From Dipteronia dyeriana (lineage: Eukaryota; Streptophyta; Magnoliopsida; Sapindales; Sapindaceae): a stretch of 64,000 bases of DNA. Every line of letters starts with the position of its first letter. Positions within the stretch are counted from its first letter, which is position 1. Location of the stretch: NCBI GenBank assembly GCA_032871835.1, contig CM065295.1, positions 27,104,501 through 27,168,500 on the forward strand, given 5' to 3'. Under the pieces are notes generated by a model. The model did not search any database. It saw only the letters and a program-made list of their open reading frames with translations, and was not told the DNA's origin. The position numbers and the translations under genes were made by a program. Positions 42,516 through 55,179 of the stretch are shown one piece after another.

Positions 42516-44161
42516 ACCAACCCCGATTGTAAGTTCCGTACTAACACAATATCAACAATCTACCATACCTCGTCGTAGTGGGAGGGTTGTTAGACAACCC
42601 GAGAGATACATCGGTCTAGGAGAATATATAAAGAATCTTTCGGATGACCCCTATATGTATAATGAAGCAATGAAAGATGTTGATTGTCACCATTGGCAAA
42701 AGGTAATGCAATCCGAAATTGAATCTATGTTCAAAAAAAGTCTGGTCTCTTGTAGACTTGCCTAAAGGGATAAAACCCATTAGTTGCAAGTGGGTATACA
42801 AGAGGAAAAGAGGAATGGATGGAAAGGTGGAAACCATTAAAGCTAGATTGGTAGCTAAAGGTTATACACATAAGGAAGGTATCGATTATGAAGAAACCTT
42901 CTCTCCTGTGACCATGCTTAAATCCATTAGGATACTCTTATCCATTGCGACATCTCTAGACCTAGAGATTTGACAAACGGACGTCAAGACAGCTTTCCTT
43001 AATGGAAGTCTTGCCGAAAGCATCTATATGATACAATCAGAAGGATTCATTGAAAAGGGCCAAGAGGAAAGGGTATGCAAGTTGCAAAGATCCATATATG
43101 GATTGAAGCAAGCATCCAAATCCTGGAACATAAGGTTCGATCAAACCATAAGAAGTTTTGGATTTATTCAAAACCTTGATGAACCTTGTGTATACAAAAG
43201 GATTAAAGGCGACACGTTGGTTTTCCTAGTTCTTTACGTTGATGCTATACTACTCATCGGAAACATTGTAGGTGTATTAAAATCAATAAAAGAATGGTTA
43301 GCAAAACAATTTGATATGAAGGACTTAGGAGAAGCAAGTTAAATTCTTGGTATCCAAGTCATAAGGGATAGAAAGAATAGAACGATTTCATTATCCCAAG
43401 CTTCATACATAGATAAAATCTTGTCTAGGTTTTCCATGCAAGATTCCAAGAAAGGTATGTTACCTTTCAGACATGAAATCAAACTTTCTAAGGAACAAGT
43501 TCCTAAGAATGAGCATAAAGAGCAATTCATGAGTAGGGTTCCATATGCATCGACAGTTGAAAGTCTCATGTATGCAATGCTCTGTACTAGACCAGATATT
43601 TGTTTTGTTATGGGCATAGTTAGCAGGTTTCAATCGAAGCCTGGTCCTGATCACTGGATGACAGTCAAGCATATTTTCAAGCATCTTAGAAGAACAAGAG
43701 ATTATATGCTTGTATACTCTGGAAGGGATTTAATTCCTGTTGGGTATACTGATTCTGATTTTCAGTCAGATTCTGACTCCAGGAGATCAACATCAGGATC
43801 TGTGTTTACTATTTGAGGATGGGTAGTCATATGGAGGAGTATCAAGCAATTTTGTATTGCTGATTCCACCATAGAAGCCGAGTATGTAGCCGCATACAAG
43901 GCTGCTACAGAGGTTGTCTGGTTCTGCCAATTCTTGATTGACTTGGAAGTGGTTCCTGATGCGAATAAGCAGATCAATATCTATTGTGACAATAGTGGAG
44001 CAGTGGCTAATTCGAGAGAACCAAGAAGTCATAAGAGAGGGAAACACATTGAAAGAAAGTGTCACCTTCTAAGGGAAATTGTGCATAGGGGTGACGCGAC
44101 GATTACCAAGATCGTGTCAGCAGAAAATCTAGCGGATCCCCTTACAAAGGCTATTCCATAA
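42516..44161 (+). pseudogene. Copia reverse transcriptase and RNase H
   Basis: RT motifs in order: [80 protein letters not shown]. The second catalytic Asp of YVDD is Ala (43235-43246). RNase H follows (GYTDSDFQSDSDSRRSTSGSVF, EAEYVAAYKAATEVVW, YCDNSGAVANS, LADPLTKAIP). Stops occur near 42973, 43340 and 43815. Non-functional on both counts. Confidence 0.85.
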
Positions 44162-44227
44162 AAGAGTTTTGATGGGCATTTAGAGAACATGGGGATGAGA
44201 GATAAAACACATTTGCTATAGAGTAAG

Positions 44228-45939
44228 TTGGACGAAGTGTTTTTTTATAACAATAAAAAAAAAAAATTACACCAAAAACTAAGGCTTGGTCGAAATTTAC
44301 AAGTAGTATATATAGGAGACCAAATCATCTCCTAAAAAGGATTTACTTAGTGGTTAAGAATCCTTTCCATAGGTAGATTTACTTGGTGTTTAAGAATCCT
44401 TTTCTAAAAAGAATTCTATCCTACACCAAGACTCCTAATCCAACTCAATAGTGTATTTATAACCATATTAAAGACTTCCTAATTTGATTAGATAAATAAT
44501 TCATTTTATTTATCTACTTATCAAATATAGTCTTTAATATTAATTATACTGCCAACAATAGTATAATATTAGGAGACCGTCTCCTAATAGAAAAAGATTT
44601 TGACTTTTTAATTAAATAATTAATTAATCACCAAATTAATTAATTTTTATTTAATTAAATAATAAAATAATATAATATAATTAAGCTATTCTAAATAGCC
44701 TTGCCGCCCAACACATATATTTGGGACAATATATTATTTTCTTATTTTATTAAATCCATTTGACCTTTATAAAAAAGTCCACATGTGAACTAGACTCATT
44801 CTTACTAAAAGAAACAAGTTCACATACCTCAATACAATTCTAGATGGACCCCTAAATTGGTCCGGTAGAATGTATCAAGTGATCCATACAAGTTCTTGTG
44901 GATTGGGGATCTTGACGGGCTATCTAAATTTAAGCTCCAATAGATACAACCCAATCACAATCAACAAATGATTCACTTAGGTCCAATATATTTAATTTTA
45001 GTTCATTCCACAAAAGAACTAAAATTGAACTCTTAAATAAAGATAGAATAAGTTGATGTTACTCATTCGTACCCTAGACAACCTTATTGGAGAAAGTGTA
45101 TCCTCGTGAAAAATACCAGTAATCGCCAAGAGCTCATAGACCGTCTATAGCTCTCCAAGTTACCACATTTACTCATATGACCACATTTTGAACTTGGATA
45201 TTTTGACTTGTCCAGAAGCCATGTTTCAATAAACACTATTGAAAACTTAGCGTTAAGATTTAATATTCAATACCTAAAAACATCCATATGATGATATTCT
45301 ACTCTCATTTAATAAATGGAGCCACGATGTCCATATCTATAAATGAAGTTTTCTATCGAGTAACAAATGAATACCACCAAACTATCGAGGATAGACTATG
45401 CTATATAATCGTACTCATTGATAGCTCAAATGATAACACTTGCAACTATAAGTCCATCATTTATCTTAGGATTGAGATAGACTCTCCGATTGTCTTCAAA
45501 TGAAATACTTTTATCTATTGACGGTTCTAGATAAAGTATTTCATTGTGATCCTATTCAATGCACCCAGTGCACTAGATTCTTTTGCCCAAAGACACCACA
45601 CTTTGATGATTTTAGACTCATCATAACACATTTTATCCCACTCAAATGCCAACAAAAGAATCTACAACTTAGACAAGATAAATGCGCCCAACCTTTTATC
45701 TTAAGTTGTGAATATTATTCAAGACTAACTAAAGAATTGTGTCTACCTCATACATATCTAGATGTATGAACAATTCTTCTTTTCTCATAGTATTTTGACA
45801 TTATGATTATTTACTTTTGACAGTTATAATAATTAAACTATAAATGCTATAAGATTTGTTAAACTTGAAATCACTTTATTAATATGAAAAGATTGTCAAA
45901 TACAATATTATACTCTTGCTATCGAGCATAATCCTAACA
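44228..45939 (+). repeat. Copia 3' LTR, 5' part deleted
   Basis: It joins the coding end at 44228, skipping the first part of the LTR (the segment at 37973-38370), and runs to CCTAACA at 45939. The terminus pairs with TGTTGG at 29709 as TG..CA ends. The polypurine tract next to the LTR start is lost in the same deletion. Confidence 0.75.
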
Positions 45940-47223
45940 TATAATGCATGGGATTGAGATTGAGATGAAGAGATGAAACCGAGGTGATTACGTTCTTGAA
46001 ATCCCAAATTTGATTAGTTTCTTGCCCGTTTTATGAGCACTCTTAGCCTGCTCGTCCCTCCAAGACTTGCAAGCTTTTGGTGTGTCTAATCTAAGAGATG
46101 AAGAACCTATCCTTAAAGGACAATTCTTAATTACAAAGGTTAACAACCATAAAATATCTCAAAATCAAAAAAATTCTCTCATCTAATATCATCCATAAAC
46201 ATCCAAATCATTCATCAATATTGTTAATAGCTATTTTTGACAAAGGACCAAGAGAAATTTTCCATTTGCTTGATACCTGGTAGAGCCTACCTAGTAGGAT
46301 TTATATTAGGACTTGGTCTCATGCAACCTAGGTACCTCGACACTACTACCTAGGAAAAGGTCAGATATCGAGCCGAGTTAGCATCCTGGCACCTCTTACC
46401 TGGGACCTTGATACCAGGATATCTAACTAGTACCCTAGTACCTTGACGCCAATTCATAACTTATCCGGGGTACAAATCCAGCCTACCAAGCAAGAAGGAC
46501 ACCACCAGGTAAGCGCCAGTAGGGTAGAACATGCATCACGCAAGCGGACCGGTACATTAAGGTACCACACCACTAGAAAAGCATAAAAAATCTCTTCCAA
46601 GTAACATAGGATTAAAGTGTTCCCTTCGCTAATAAAACGCAATAATGATACCAAATAGGTCAACAGATTCACCATTTACTTGGATTAATATTCAAACGAA
46701 AACATGATGTAATCAACGGGAGCAACTCCCACGTAAATTGACATCATCCATCAATGCCAATCAATACCGATAACATGGCAAATCAATCGGTCTAAATTAT
46801 GAGGATTCGATTAGTAGTTGAGAGAGGGTATAAATACAACGTCTGAGTCTAGAGAAAAGGTATCAAAATATCTAAGATCAAGATCAGAGCATTTTCGCCA
46901 TTACAGTGAGTTTTTCGCCATAGAAGAAGTACCCACTTATCGAAATGCATGAATTTTCCATCACCAGTTGTGTTTCGGGATTGAGAGATTGAGGAAAATA
47001 CAGTGAGATTAATATCACCACCATCATTATTGTACCCCTTTTTTTAATTATATTGATCAAATATTCAATAAAGCAATACCTCAGTTTTATTCACATTTCT
47101 CACCTCTCTTTCTCTCTATAATCACCTAGGTGTGATGTACCTATCCCAACCGTGACCTACCAGGTAGCGGTCTTGACGGTGTTAACTGAGATTCCTCACC
47201 TTGAGTGTATTTTTTTTATAACA
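45940..47223 (+). repeat. Tat-like 5' LTR region
   Basis: It contains many CCTAGGTACC/TACCTGG-like motifs (46265-46450), a TATAAATAC box at 46829-46837, and ends just before TTTTTGGCACTCTCTGTGGG (47224-47243). The latter resembles the TTGGCGCCGTCTGTGGG start of Tat leaders. The LTR start was not located. The first ~280 bp show nothing I can assign. Confidence 0.5.
46829..46837 (+). promoter_or_regulatory. TATA box of Tat-like LTR
   Basis: TATAAATAC, about 390 bp upstream of the leader start. Confidence 0.5.
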
Positions 47224-48130
47224 CTTTTTGGCACTCTCTGTGGGAAGTTTCCACACCCATTTTGAATGCATGTGAATTAACGTTTTGTTTTTGCAGCACA
47301 TCAGTATGAGACTTCGCTCCTCCCATGGGCAGCCAAAAGCACTGGGGCATTAGTCTATCGCTTCCACCTAGAAGGCACAAAGAAGGGTAAGAGATTGAAG
47401 CATCATAATCCAACCCTAGCACCATGAGCTACTGCACAGGCTACACCCTAGGTCCTAGCTCTCGGTATTCAGATAGGTCGTACTAGAGCAACAGGTAGCA
47501 ACCTTCGTAAAGAACGTTCACCTCTGATTAGCTGCGAAGGTATCACCCATCAACTCACAACACTAGATGCCAAGAGAGATACAAGTAGACCAGGTACTAG
47601 GCTACCTACCTTCGACAGATTGGGACCTCCGTCACCGATACTGGTCCACGATAGGCTAAGGTTACTGCCCTCGGTTCGTGATAAGCTAGGGCTCATGCCC
47701 CTAGTTCTAAACAAACCAGTGAGGTATCAACCCCGTTAGGTAAACTCAGCCTTTAACATCTAGCCTAGGGAGCCTCACTACTCGACCGAGCTGGCAACTG
47801 AGAGGCAACCTCAATCTGTTACAGGAGGTAGCAGAATTAGCCCTCAAGAAAATCACCCACGGAGGAGAACCAGAATGAGGCCTCCATAGCATCAGAGGAG
47901 TCTGACAATGAAGATTCCGTTGTCGAGTCTAGGAAATCTATAAATAAGCGCCTGTGGGACCAGGTAGCTCAGATGGCAAAATAGATCCAATAACTCTATC
48001 ATTCAAAATAGTTTTTGAATATTTTGGTAATCTTACCATTTAAAAAAAGTTTTTTCTAAATGATAACCAAACGACCAATATCTTCATGTTAAAATCTTTA
48101 CTTTTAAAAGATCTACTTGAAGAAGCTCTC
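47224..48130 (+). other. Tat leader and gag N-terminal remains
   Basis: Primer-site-like start followed by G/C-richer decayed sequence. Gag N-terminal linker pieces can be sensed (Arg/Pro-rich frames), but no frame is open for long. Confidence 0.35.
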
Positions 48131-49140
48131 CCAAATAGAGTCTAAGCCACCTGGAGAGCTTCGTACAACAAATTGAGGTTCGAAATACTACCCGGGTCGT
48201 CATGTGCAGAATGTTCCCAACCCCGCTGATAGATTATGCCAAGACGTGGTTTAAGAAATTACCCATAAGTAGTGTTGAATCTTTCACTAAATTAATTACT
48301 GACTTTTATGCTCAATTCCAAGGTATTAAGCCACGTCCCAAGGATCCCATCCACCTGCAATATGTGATCCAAGAATGGAATGAGTCGCTTAGATCCTATG
48401 TGGAAAGGTTCCACAAAGAGTTGATCCAGATGGGGGTTTTTGATGAGAAAAAGACCCTGGCCAACTTCAGGAGGAACCTGTGGGTCGATAGACTTTTTCT
48501 CTCATTCACCAAGCATCCACAAGAAACTTACAAGGATGCATATGATCAAGCTCTAAAGCAGGTAGAGATAGACAAGTAGCTTCGAGTTAGGATAGAACAC
48601 GACGACCTAATGGCTACCAAGCGCCAAAAGAAGGAAGCATCCAAGCCAGCACTGGTCCAGAAGGTCCAGAACAAAACAACTAACCGGTCCACATATCGCC
48701 CCCTGCCTATCCATCCTTAACGGGATTGGTACCTAGTAAGGAGTAACCCACTTCGAACCATGCTCCTCGTATGGAGGTAGAGCAGATAACTCAAGAAGAG
48801 GAGAGATATAGCCACTACACCCCACTTAATACATCTTGCGAGACAATCTACCATGCCATCCATGACAAAAGGCTACTCAGGAAGCTCGGTCACATCAAAG
48901 CACCGGTCGATACGTGAAATCGCTAAAAATATTACAACTTCCATAAGGTTGTAGGACATAATACCTTGGAATGTTATAGCCCGTGTAACCAAATTGAAGC
49001 TCTGGTGATGGGAGCTTGCCCGGTTGAGTTTCTGCAACTGGTGTAAGACAGTATCCATACAGGGAAAAAGGTGCAGGCCAAGATCAAAGTGGTTGCAGAG
49101 AGAAGGAAGGCAAATTACAAGGATCTAATGCACTAGATCT
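48131..49140 (+). pseudogene. Tat-lineage gag
   Basis: The open piece at 48202-48579 is the Tat gag core: MCRMFPTPLIDYAKTWFKKL, SFTKLITDFYAQF, NESLRSYVERFHKELIQMG. A Lys/Arg-rich stretch and interrupted C-terminal sequence follow (CEFHKV-like region near 48940). It forms the particle shell. Here it is fragmented by stops outside the core. Confidence 0.75.
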
Positions 49141-50106
49141 AGGTCATCCATACCATCAGTGGGGGTCCCACCCTGGCAGAAACTTCCAACAATTCTAGGA
49201 AGAATCACACCAGAAAGGTACCCCATATTGAAAAGAATGGGACGTTCTCAAAGACGTTCGGGGATCCATATGATCCTCTCTATCAACCCAGATTGTCTTC
49301 ACCGAGAAGGACGTGTACAAGACAGTACAACCCTAGATGACTCTATGGTTGTCACTATGCAAATTGCTAACTGTCTAGTCCACCGCTTCCTGGTAGACAC
49401 TAGTAGCTGTGTGGACATCCTCTTTAAGGACACCTTGGAAAGGTTCAACCTGAAGCAAATCTTCTACAACAACTGTACCACATCGCCGTATGTTTTCACT
49501 AGGGACTCACCGATACAAGTCGGGTCAAAGATTCTACCAGTGATAGGGGGTGATACTCTACTTTAGCTCATGACTGATTTTGTGGTGGTAGATACCTCGT
49601 CTACCTACAACGCCATCTTTAGGAGGTCCTATCGATCTACCATAACGTCCTGAAGTTTCCAGTAGGTGATAAAATAGGTGAGGTGCGGGAAGATCAACTG
49701 GCAACATGTAAATGCTATATAATATCAACCAACCCAGTGACATTAGCCAAGCAGTGCACACAATTAACTGTTATGTAGGAACATGAACCATCAAGAAATC
49801 GAGACTTAATATGCCACGGGGGAGATAGAGGTAAACGAGGAGGAGCCCGAGGTAAGGATCCCAATTGCAGAGGTAGCAGAGGAGGAAGATAGGAGATGGG
49901 CCAATGGCCACCAATTAGATGAGTTAGAGGAGATACCCATAAGGGAAGATGACCCCTCCAAAATGGTTAAGTTTGGAGCCACGCTAGAAGCAAGAGTGCA
50001 TGAGAGATTGGCTAGACTCCTTGGGAGTACAACAATATCTTCGTTTGGAGTTATAAGGAGATATCGCGAATTCCCATCTTCTATGCAGCTAAACGACTAG
50101 AAGTTT
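49141..50106 (+). pseudogene. Tat protease and RT approach
   Basis: The protease motif appears as VHRFLVDTSSCVDILF within the open piece 49159-49566, with DTS in the DTG position. It is followed by DFVVVDTSSTYNAIFRR-type sequence in another frame. At 50030-50106 the start of the RT region is recognisable before the mini-element insertion. Multiple stops, many of them TAG. Confidence 0.65.
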
Positions 50107-50894
50107 TGATGAGAATCAAGAAGCGTCACCAAAGGATCCATTGCATATTCCAGTTGGGCCAATTACATGAAAGCAATAGGATCAAAGAAGCATTTATTGA
50201 TGGGCTGATTCTGAGTTGTTAAAGTCCAAATTCGGCTCACATGAAGACCAAGCCGTAATTAATGTCATCAAGGCAATTGATTAGGCTGAATAAGAAAGAC
50301 TTGGGTGTGTGGCACAAGCTAGGAAAATAGTTAATTTTGGCTGATTTATTTCCTTTTAATTTCCAAAGAATAATAGTTGATTTGTTTACCAAATTAAAGG
50401 GCTGATTTGTTTCCAAATTTAGCTTTCCAATTAGGAAGCAAGTCAATAGTTGCTAGTTTAGTATTTATTTATTCCCTAAATTTGTTTGCATTTATTTTCA
50501 TAATTGTAAGGCATTAATTGCCTAATATTTATTCCCTTTTAGGTCTTAGATATTTTTAGTATAAAAGGGACCAATTGATATAATTTGAGAATAGATTTTG
50601 GAATTGAAATAAATTTATAGATAATTTTTCTCTTTGGTTCTTCATAGAACTATGAACTTATCAAGGTTCTACCTTATGGCGTTCAAACCTTGACTTATCA
50701 CTTACCTTCTTTCTTATTCTTGAGTGTGGCGTCTACAACTTTCTTGATACCGTTGGTTCTTATCTCCATATAGATAACGGGTCGCGGTCTTTTTTTTATT
50801 TATTTTCTTCTTTTATAAATCTGAAATTAGAAAACGATCTTTCGTTACCATATATTGGTTCCGGGTCTCACTGCTCGTGGTGAGGTTCATATCA
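50107..50894 (+). repeat. Mini-element 5' LTR (788 bp)
   Basis: TATAAAAG class with the double hairpin; the closest relative in the window is the solo LTR at 616-1403. Its U5 has the shortened form (GGTCGCGGTC followed by a T run). Confidence 0.9.
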
Positions 50895-51237
50895 GTTGGT
50901 ATCAGAGCTTAGGCTTCTAAATCAGGTTTAATCTATCCTTGTTCTTCTTCGTCTATTTTTTTTTAAAATCAGATCTATTACAAAAAAAAAATCAGCTTTG
51001 ATATAAAAAAAATCCCGAAAAAAAAAGAAAGTACAATTTTTTTTAGGTTGTATAGTTGAACTTATATCAACAATTTTTATTCCTTTTCTTATTTTCGTGC
51101 ATTGATAAAAAAAAAGATGTCTTTCAAAGGAGATTCATAAAAAAAAAATAAAAAGGGGGAACCATCCTTTGTGCTACAGTTTGTCAACAATATTATGGTG
51201 AAAATTCAAGGACGAATCCTTTTGAAGAGAGGGGGAA

Positions 51238-52025
51238 TGATGAGAATCAAGAAGTGTCACCAAAGGATCCATTGCATATTCCAGTTGGGTAAATTACATG
51301 AAAGCAATAGGATCAAAGAAGCATTTATTGATGGGCTAATTCTGAGTTGTTAAAGTCCAAATTCGGCTCACATGAAGACCAAGCCGTAATTAATGTCATC
51401 AAGGCAATTGATTAGGCTGAATAAGGAAGACTTGGGCGTGTGGCACAAGCTAGGAAAATAGTTAATTTTGGCTGATTTATTTCCTTTTAATTTCCAAAGA
51501 ATAATAGTTGATTTGTTTCCCAAATTAAAGGGCTGATTTGTTTCCAAATTTAGCTTTCCAATTAGGAAGCAAGTCAATAGTTGCTAGTTTAGTATTTATT
51601 TATTTCCTAAATTTGTTTGCATTTATTTTCATAATTGTAAGGCATTAATTGCCTAATATTTATTCTCTTTTAGGTCTTAGATATTTTTAGTATAAAAGGG
51701 ACCAATTGATGTAATTTGAGAATAGATTTTGGAATTGAAATAAATTTATAGAGAATTTTTCTCTTTGGTTCTTCATAGAACTATGAACTTATCAAGGTTC
51801 TACCTTGTGGCGTTCAAACCTTGACTTATCACTCACCTTCTTTCTTATTCTTGAGTGTGGCGTCTACAACTTTCTTGATACCGTTGGTTCTTATCTCCAT
51901 ATAGATAACGGGTCGCGGTCTTTTTTTTATTTATTTTCTTCTTTTATAAATCTGAAATTAGAAAACGATCCTTCGTTACCATATATTGGTTCCGGGTCTC
52001 ACTGCTCTTGGTGAGGTTCATATCA
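51238..52025 (+). repeat. Mini-element 3' LTR (788 bp)
   Basis: Same length as the 5' LTR, with scattered single-base differences (for example GAAGTGTCACC versus GAAGCGTCACC at the start). Confidence 0.9.
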
Positions 52026-52800
52026 AGTTTGCCCCACCTTCAAACCAATCAAACAGAAGTGATGACATTTCAACCATGAAAAGAATACAGTGGTACAAGT
52101 GTAGATCGATAAGATGTTAAAGACTGGATTCATCATGGAATCTTGATACCCTGAATGGATCACCAATATGGTATGGTCACTAAAGCTAATAGGATGTGGG
52201 GCATGTGCATTGACTACACAGATCTCAACCGCGCATGCCCAAAGGATAGTTTTTCAATACTAAAGATTGACCAGTTGGTAGACTCAATTATAGAGAACAA
52301 GCTCATCAGCTTTATAAACGCATTCACAGGGTACAACCAGATCGAGATGCATCCCGCTGACTAGGACAATACCAGTTTCATTACCGGGTAGGGCCTTTAC
52401 TGATACAAGGTAATGCCCATTGGTCTCAAGAATGTAGGTGCCACTTACCAGTGCTAGGTCAACCGGTTGTTCAAACGTGAGGAAGGAAAAACAATGGAGG
52501 TCTGCATCATCGACACGATCACTAAATCCAAGTGGCTAAGCAGCACCACGACCACCTCTGTCAAACCTTCTAGATAGTGAGAGAGAGAACCATATGTGTT
52601 TGAACCATGCCGATGCACTTTCGGGGTAGCAGTAGGAAAGTTCCTCAGATTCATGGTCCACGAGAGGCAAATAGAAGCCAATCCGAAGAAGATTCGAGTC
52701 ATCCTAGATCTTGAATCTTCCACTTCCCTCAAACAGGTACAAACTCTGACCGGTCAACTAGTTACTCTCAACCGCTTCATATCGCGGTCCACCTATACGT
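52026..52800 (+). pseudogene. Tat reverse transcriptase
   Basis: The open piece at 52155-52364 has the Tat signature MCIDYTDLNRACPKDSF, LISFINAFTGYNQIEMHP. The piece ending at 52802 has GKFLRFMVHERQIEANPKKI and QVQTLTGQLVTLNRFISRS. The catalytic block between them is scrambled by shifts and stops. Non-functional. Confidence 0.8.
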
Positions 52801-53290
52801 GACTTCTTTTCTTCAAAGCAATCAAGCAGTGGAAAAATATGAAATGGGACCAAGATAGTGAGCTAGCTTTCCAGTCTCTAAAGGAGTACCTGGCTAGCCC
52901 CCCGCTACTAGTCAAACAGGTACCTGGAGAGGAGTTGCATATATATATGGCTGTGTCAGTGTCAACGGTTAGTAGGATTCTGATTAAGGATTGTAGAGAT
53001 GGATTCCATCATCCTATCTACTATGTGAGCCACGCCTTAGCCAAACCAGAGAGAAACTACTCTCTCTTGGAGAAGCTTGCCTTCACCTTGATAACAACGG
53101 CTAGGAAGCTCCGCCCCTACTTTCAGGCTCACTTGAATACGGTAATAACCAATCAACATCTACAGTAATTTCTATAGAGACCAAATGTATTAGGAAGGCT
53201 GGTCCTATGGGCACTCGAACTCACTTAGTATGACATCAAGTACAGAGCCATAACCACCATCAAAGCCCAGGCAGTTGTAGACTTTATGGC
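52801..53290 (+). pseudogene. Tat RNase H
   Basis: The frame at 52839-53168 encodes KWDQDSELAFQSLKEYL, PIYYVSHALAKPERNYSLLEKLAFTLI and RKLRPYFQAH, the gypsy RNase H fold in its expected place after RT. It ends at a TAG, with recognisable sequence continuing past it. Confidence 0.75.
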
Positions 53291-53830
53291 CGAGCTTTCT
53301 ACGATTCCCAATCTCAGTACCACTCCAAGCACGAGCCCAATCTCCCAAAAAGATCATGAACCTACAGACTGGCTAGATTGAGAAGTCTGAACCTTATATA
53401 TAGATAGAGAATCTAGCCAAGCAGGTAATGAACCTGGAATCATCCTAACAGATTCAAAAAAGGCTGAATGCTGCCACGGTTTCAAGTTTGAGTTCAACAC
53501 CACCAATAATGAAGCAGAGTAGAAGGTTTGCTAGCAAGGAGTAGAGTGGCTGTAGAGCTCAGGGTCGATTATCTCCTTATCAAGAGTGACTCACAACTGG
53601 TTGTCAACCAAGTAACCGGGCTTTATGGCAGCCTACCTTGAATGGGTCCAGAAGCTCAAGGCCCGGTTAAAAGAATTCAAGATAAAGCATATACCTTGCC
53701 AATAGAACCATCGAGTAGACGTCCTTGCCAAGAAAACTGCTAGCGGAGGACAGGCCCTACCTAAGAGGGTACCACTTCAAGCAATCTCTCAGTCCAGTAT
53801 TGCAGATGAAAAAGAGGTCAACCCAGTAGA
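53291..53830 (+). pseudogene. Tat second (plant/archaeal-type) RNase H
   Basis: Across shifted frames one can read a TLYID start, TTNNEAE and SQLVVNQV-like remnants, then LKARLKEFKIKHIP. A second RNase H between the first RNase H and integrase is a hallmark of the Tat lineage. This copy has several TAG/TAA stops. Confidence 0.6.
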
Positions 53831-54994
53831 CCATCTCCCATGTTAGATGATTCCAATCATTGACTATCTCCAAAAGGAAAAGCTCCCCGAAGATCCCAAC
53901 CAAGCTCTAAAGCTTAAGAGGATCTCAGCTCAATTCTACATGATAGATGGATATCTCTACCTTAGAGGAAGGCCCTTTCCCTACTTAGATACCTAAATCC
54001 CAATTATTCTAGTTGGGCACTACTATCCGACTCTGCACTAAGATGCAAGGCAGTTTGTCTAATCTTGCAAGCTGTGCCAAATGATAGCCAATCTGAACCA
54101 TTTTCCACCAGAGCGGTTTTACTTTCTTAGTTCACAATACCCGTCTACCATTTGAGGGGTTGATTTGATCGAACCTCTCCCTACCGTACCAGGTCAAGCT
54201 AAGCACGCTATAGTTGCCATTAACTACTTCACTAGATAGTAGAAATATAACTACTCTCCAAAATAACGGAGGAAAATACAGCCAAATTCATCAAGAAGAA
54301 TGTGGATTACAGGTTTGATACCTTAATGGCCATTAACAACGACCTCGGTAAGCAGTTTGACAATGAAAGGTTCCAGAATTTTATTAAGCACCTAGGATCA
54401 ACCTCCGTTTCACATCTATGGCTCATCCTCAGACCAATGGCCTAGTATAAGCTACAAACAAGACTCTAGATGCTCCTCAAGAACCAACTTCAGCAGAAGA
54501 AGGGCAAATGTTCAGAGAAGCTCCCGGATGTGCTTTGGGCTTATAGATCTACCAAGAGGACTGCTGCTAGGGAGACCCCTTACTCGTTGGCTTTCGAGGT
54601 AGAGGCGGTCCTATCTATCGAGCATAAGCTAACCTTCTTTAGGGTTCAGTGTTTCGAACCAAAAGATAACAATGTCAAGCTGAGGGCTAAGCTGGACCTC
54701 TTTGAGGAAAAACAAAATAGAGTGGTAGAAATGGTAGCAGTCTACTAGAGCCGGATTGTGAGATACTTCAACAAGAAGGTCAGAACTCGTAACTTCAAAG
54801 AGGGAGACCTGATACTCAAAAAGGTAAACCAAAATATCCAAAAACAGTCGGACGGGGTACTAGCACCAAATTGGGAGGGCCTTTACCTAATAAAAATGGT
54901 AATCCGTAGCGAGGCCTACAAGCTGGAAGACATGGATGGGCATCCTATCGACCATACCTCGTATGCAGGCCACCTGAATTTTTTTTGCCCATAG
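53831..54994 (+). pseudogene. Tat integrase
   Basis: Decayed zinc-domain and core (CKLCQM, GVDLIEPLP, then a strongly broken core). The well-preserved C-terminal pieces are 54470-54748 (LPDVLWAYRSTKRTAARETPYSLAFEVEAVLSIE in part) and 54758-54994 (FKEGDLILKKV, LAPNWEGLYLIKMV, AYKLEDMDG). The end of pol is at 54994. Confidence 0.75.
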
Positions 54995-55179
54995 ATAAAT
55001 TAAGACTCTAGATGAAGACCGACCGGTACCATCCAGGATAAGTACTAGTACCAGTATCACCTAAATATTGTGTATCGCCAGTTGATTATTAATGAAGATT
55101 CTCTATTTTTCTCAACCTGCACTTATCTCATTTTATCGCCCGAAAGTTTGCCATGATCGCCATGAACCAGGAAAAGTCA

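Larger units (their letters stand above)
50107..52025 (+). mobile_element. Mini family A element (1.9 kb), TSD AGTTT
   Basis: Two 788-bp LTRs (50107-50894 and 51238-52025) enclose only 343 bp. Primer site TGGTATCAGAGC lies at 50897-50908 and a polypurine tract (GAAGAGAGGGGGA) ends at 51236. AGTTT flanks both sides (50102-50106, 52026-52030), and the Tat RT frame is contiguous across it. The LTRs are nearly identical by eye. The interior has a leader, an MSFKGDS start broken by a stop, and the pol tail. It resembles terminal-repeat-in-miniature elements in organisation, with longer LTRs. It must have been mobilised in trans. Confidence 0.93.
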
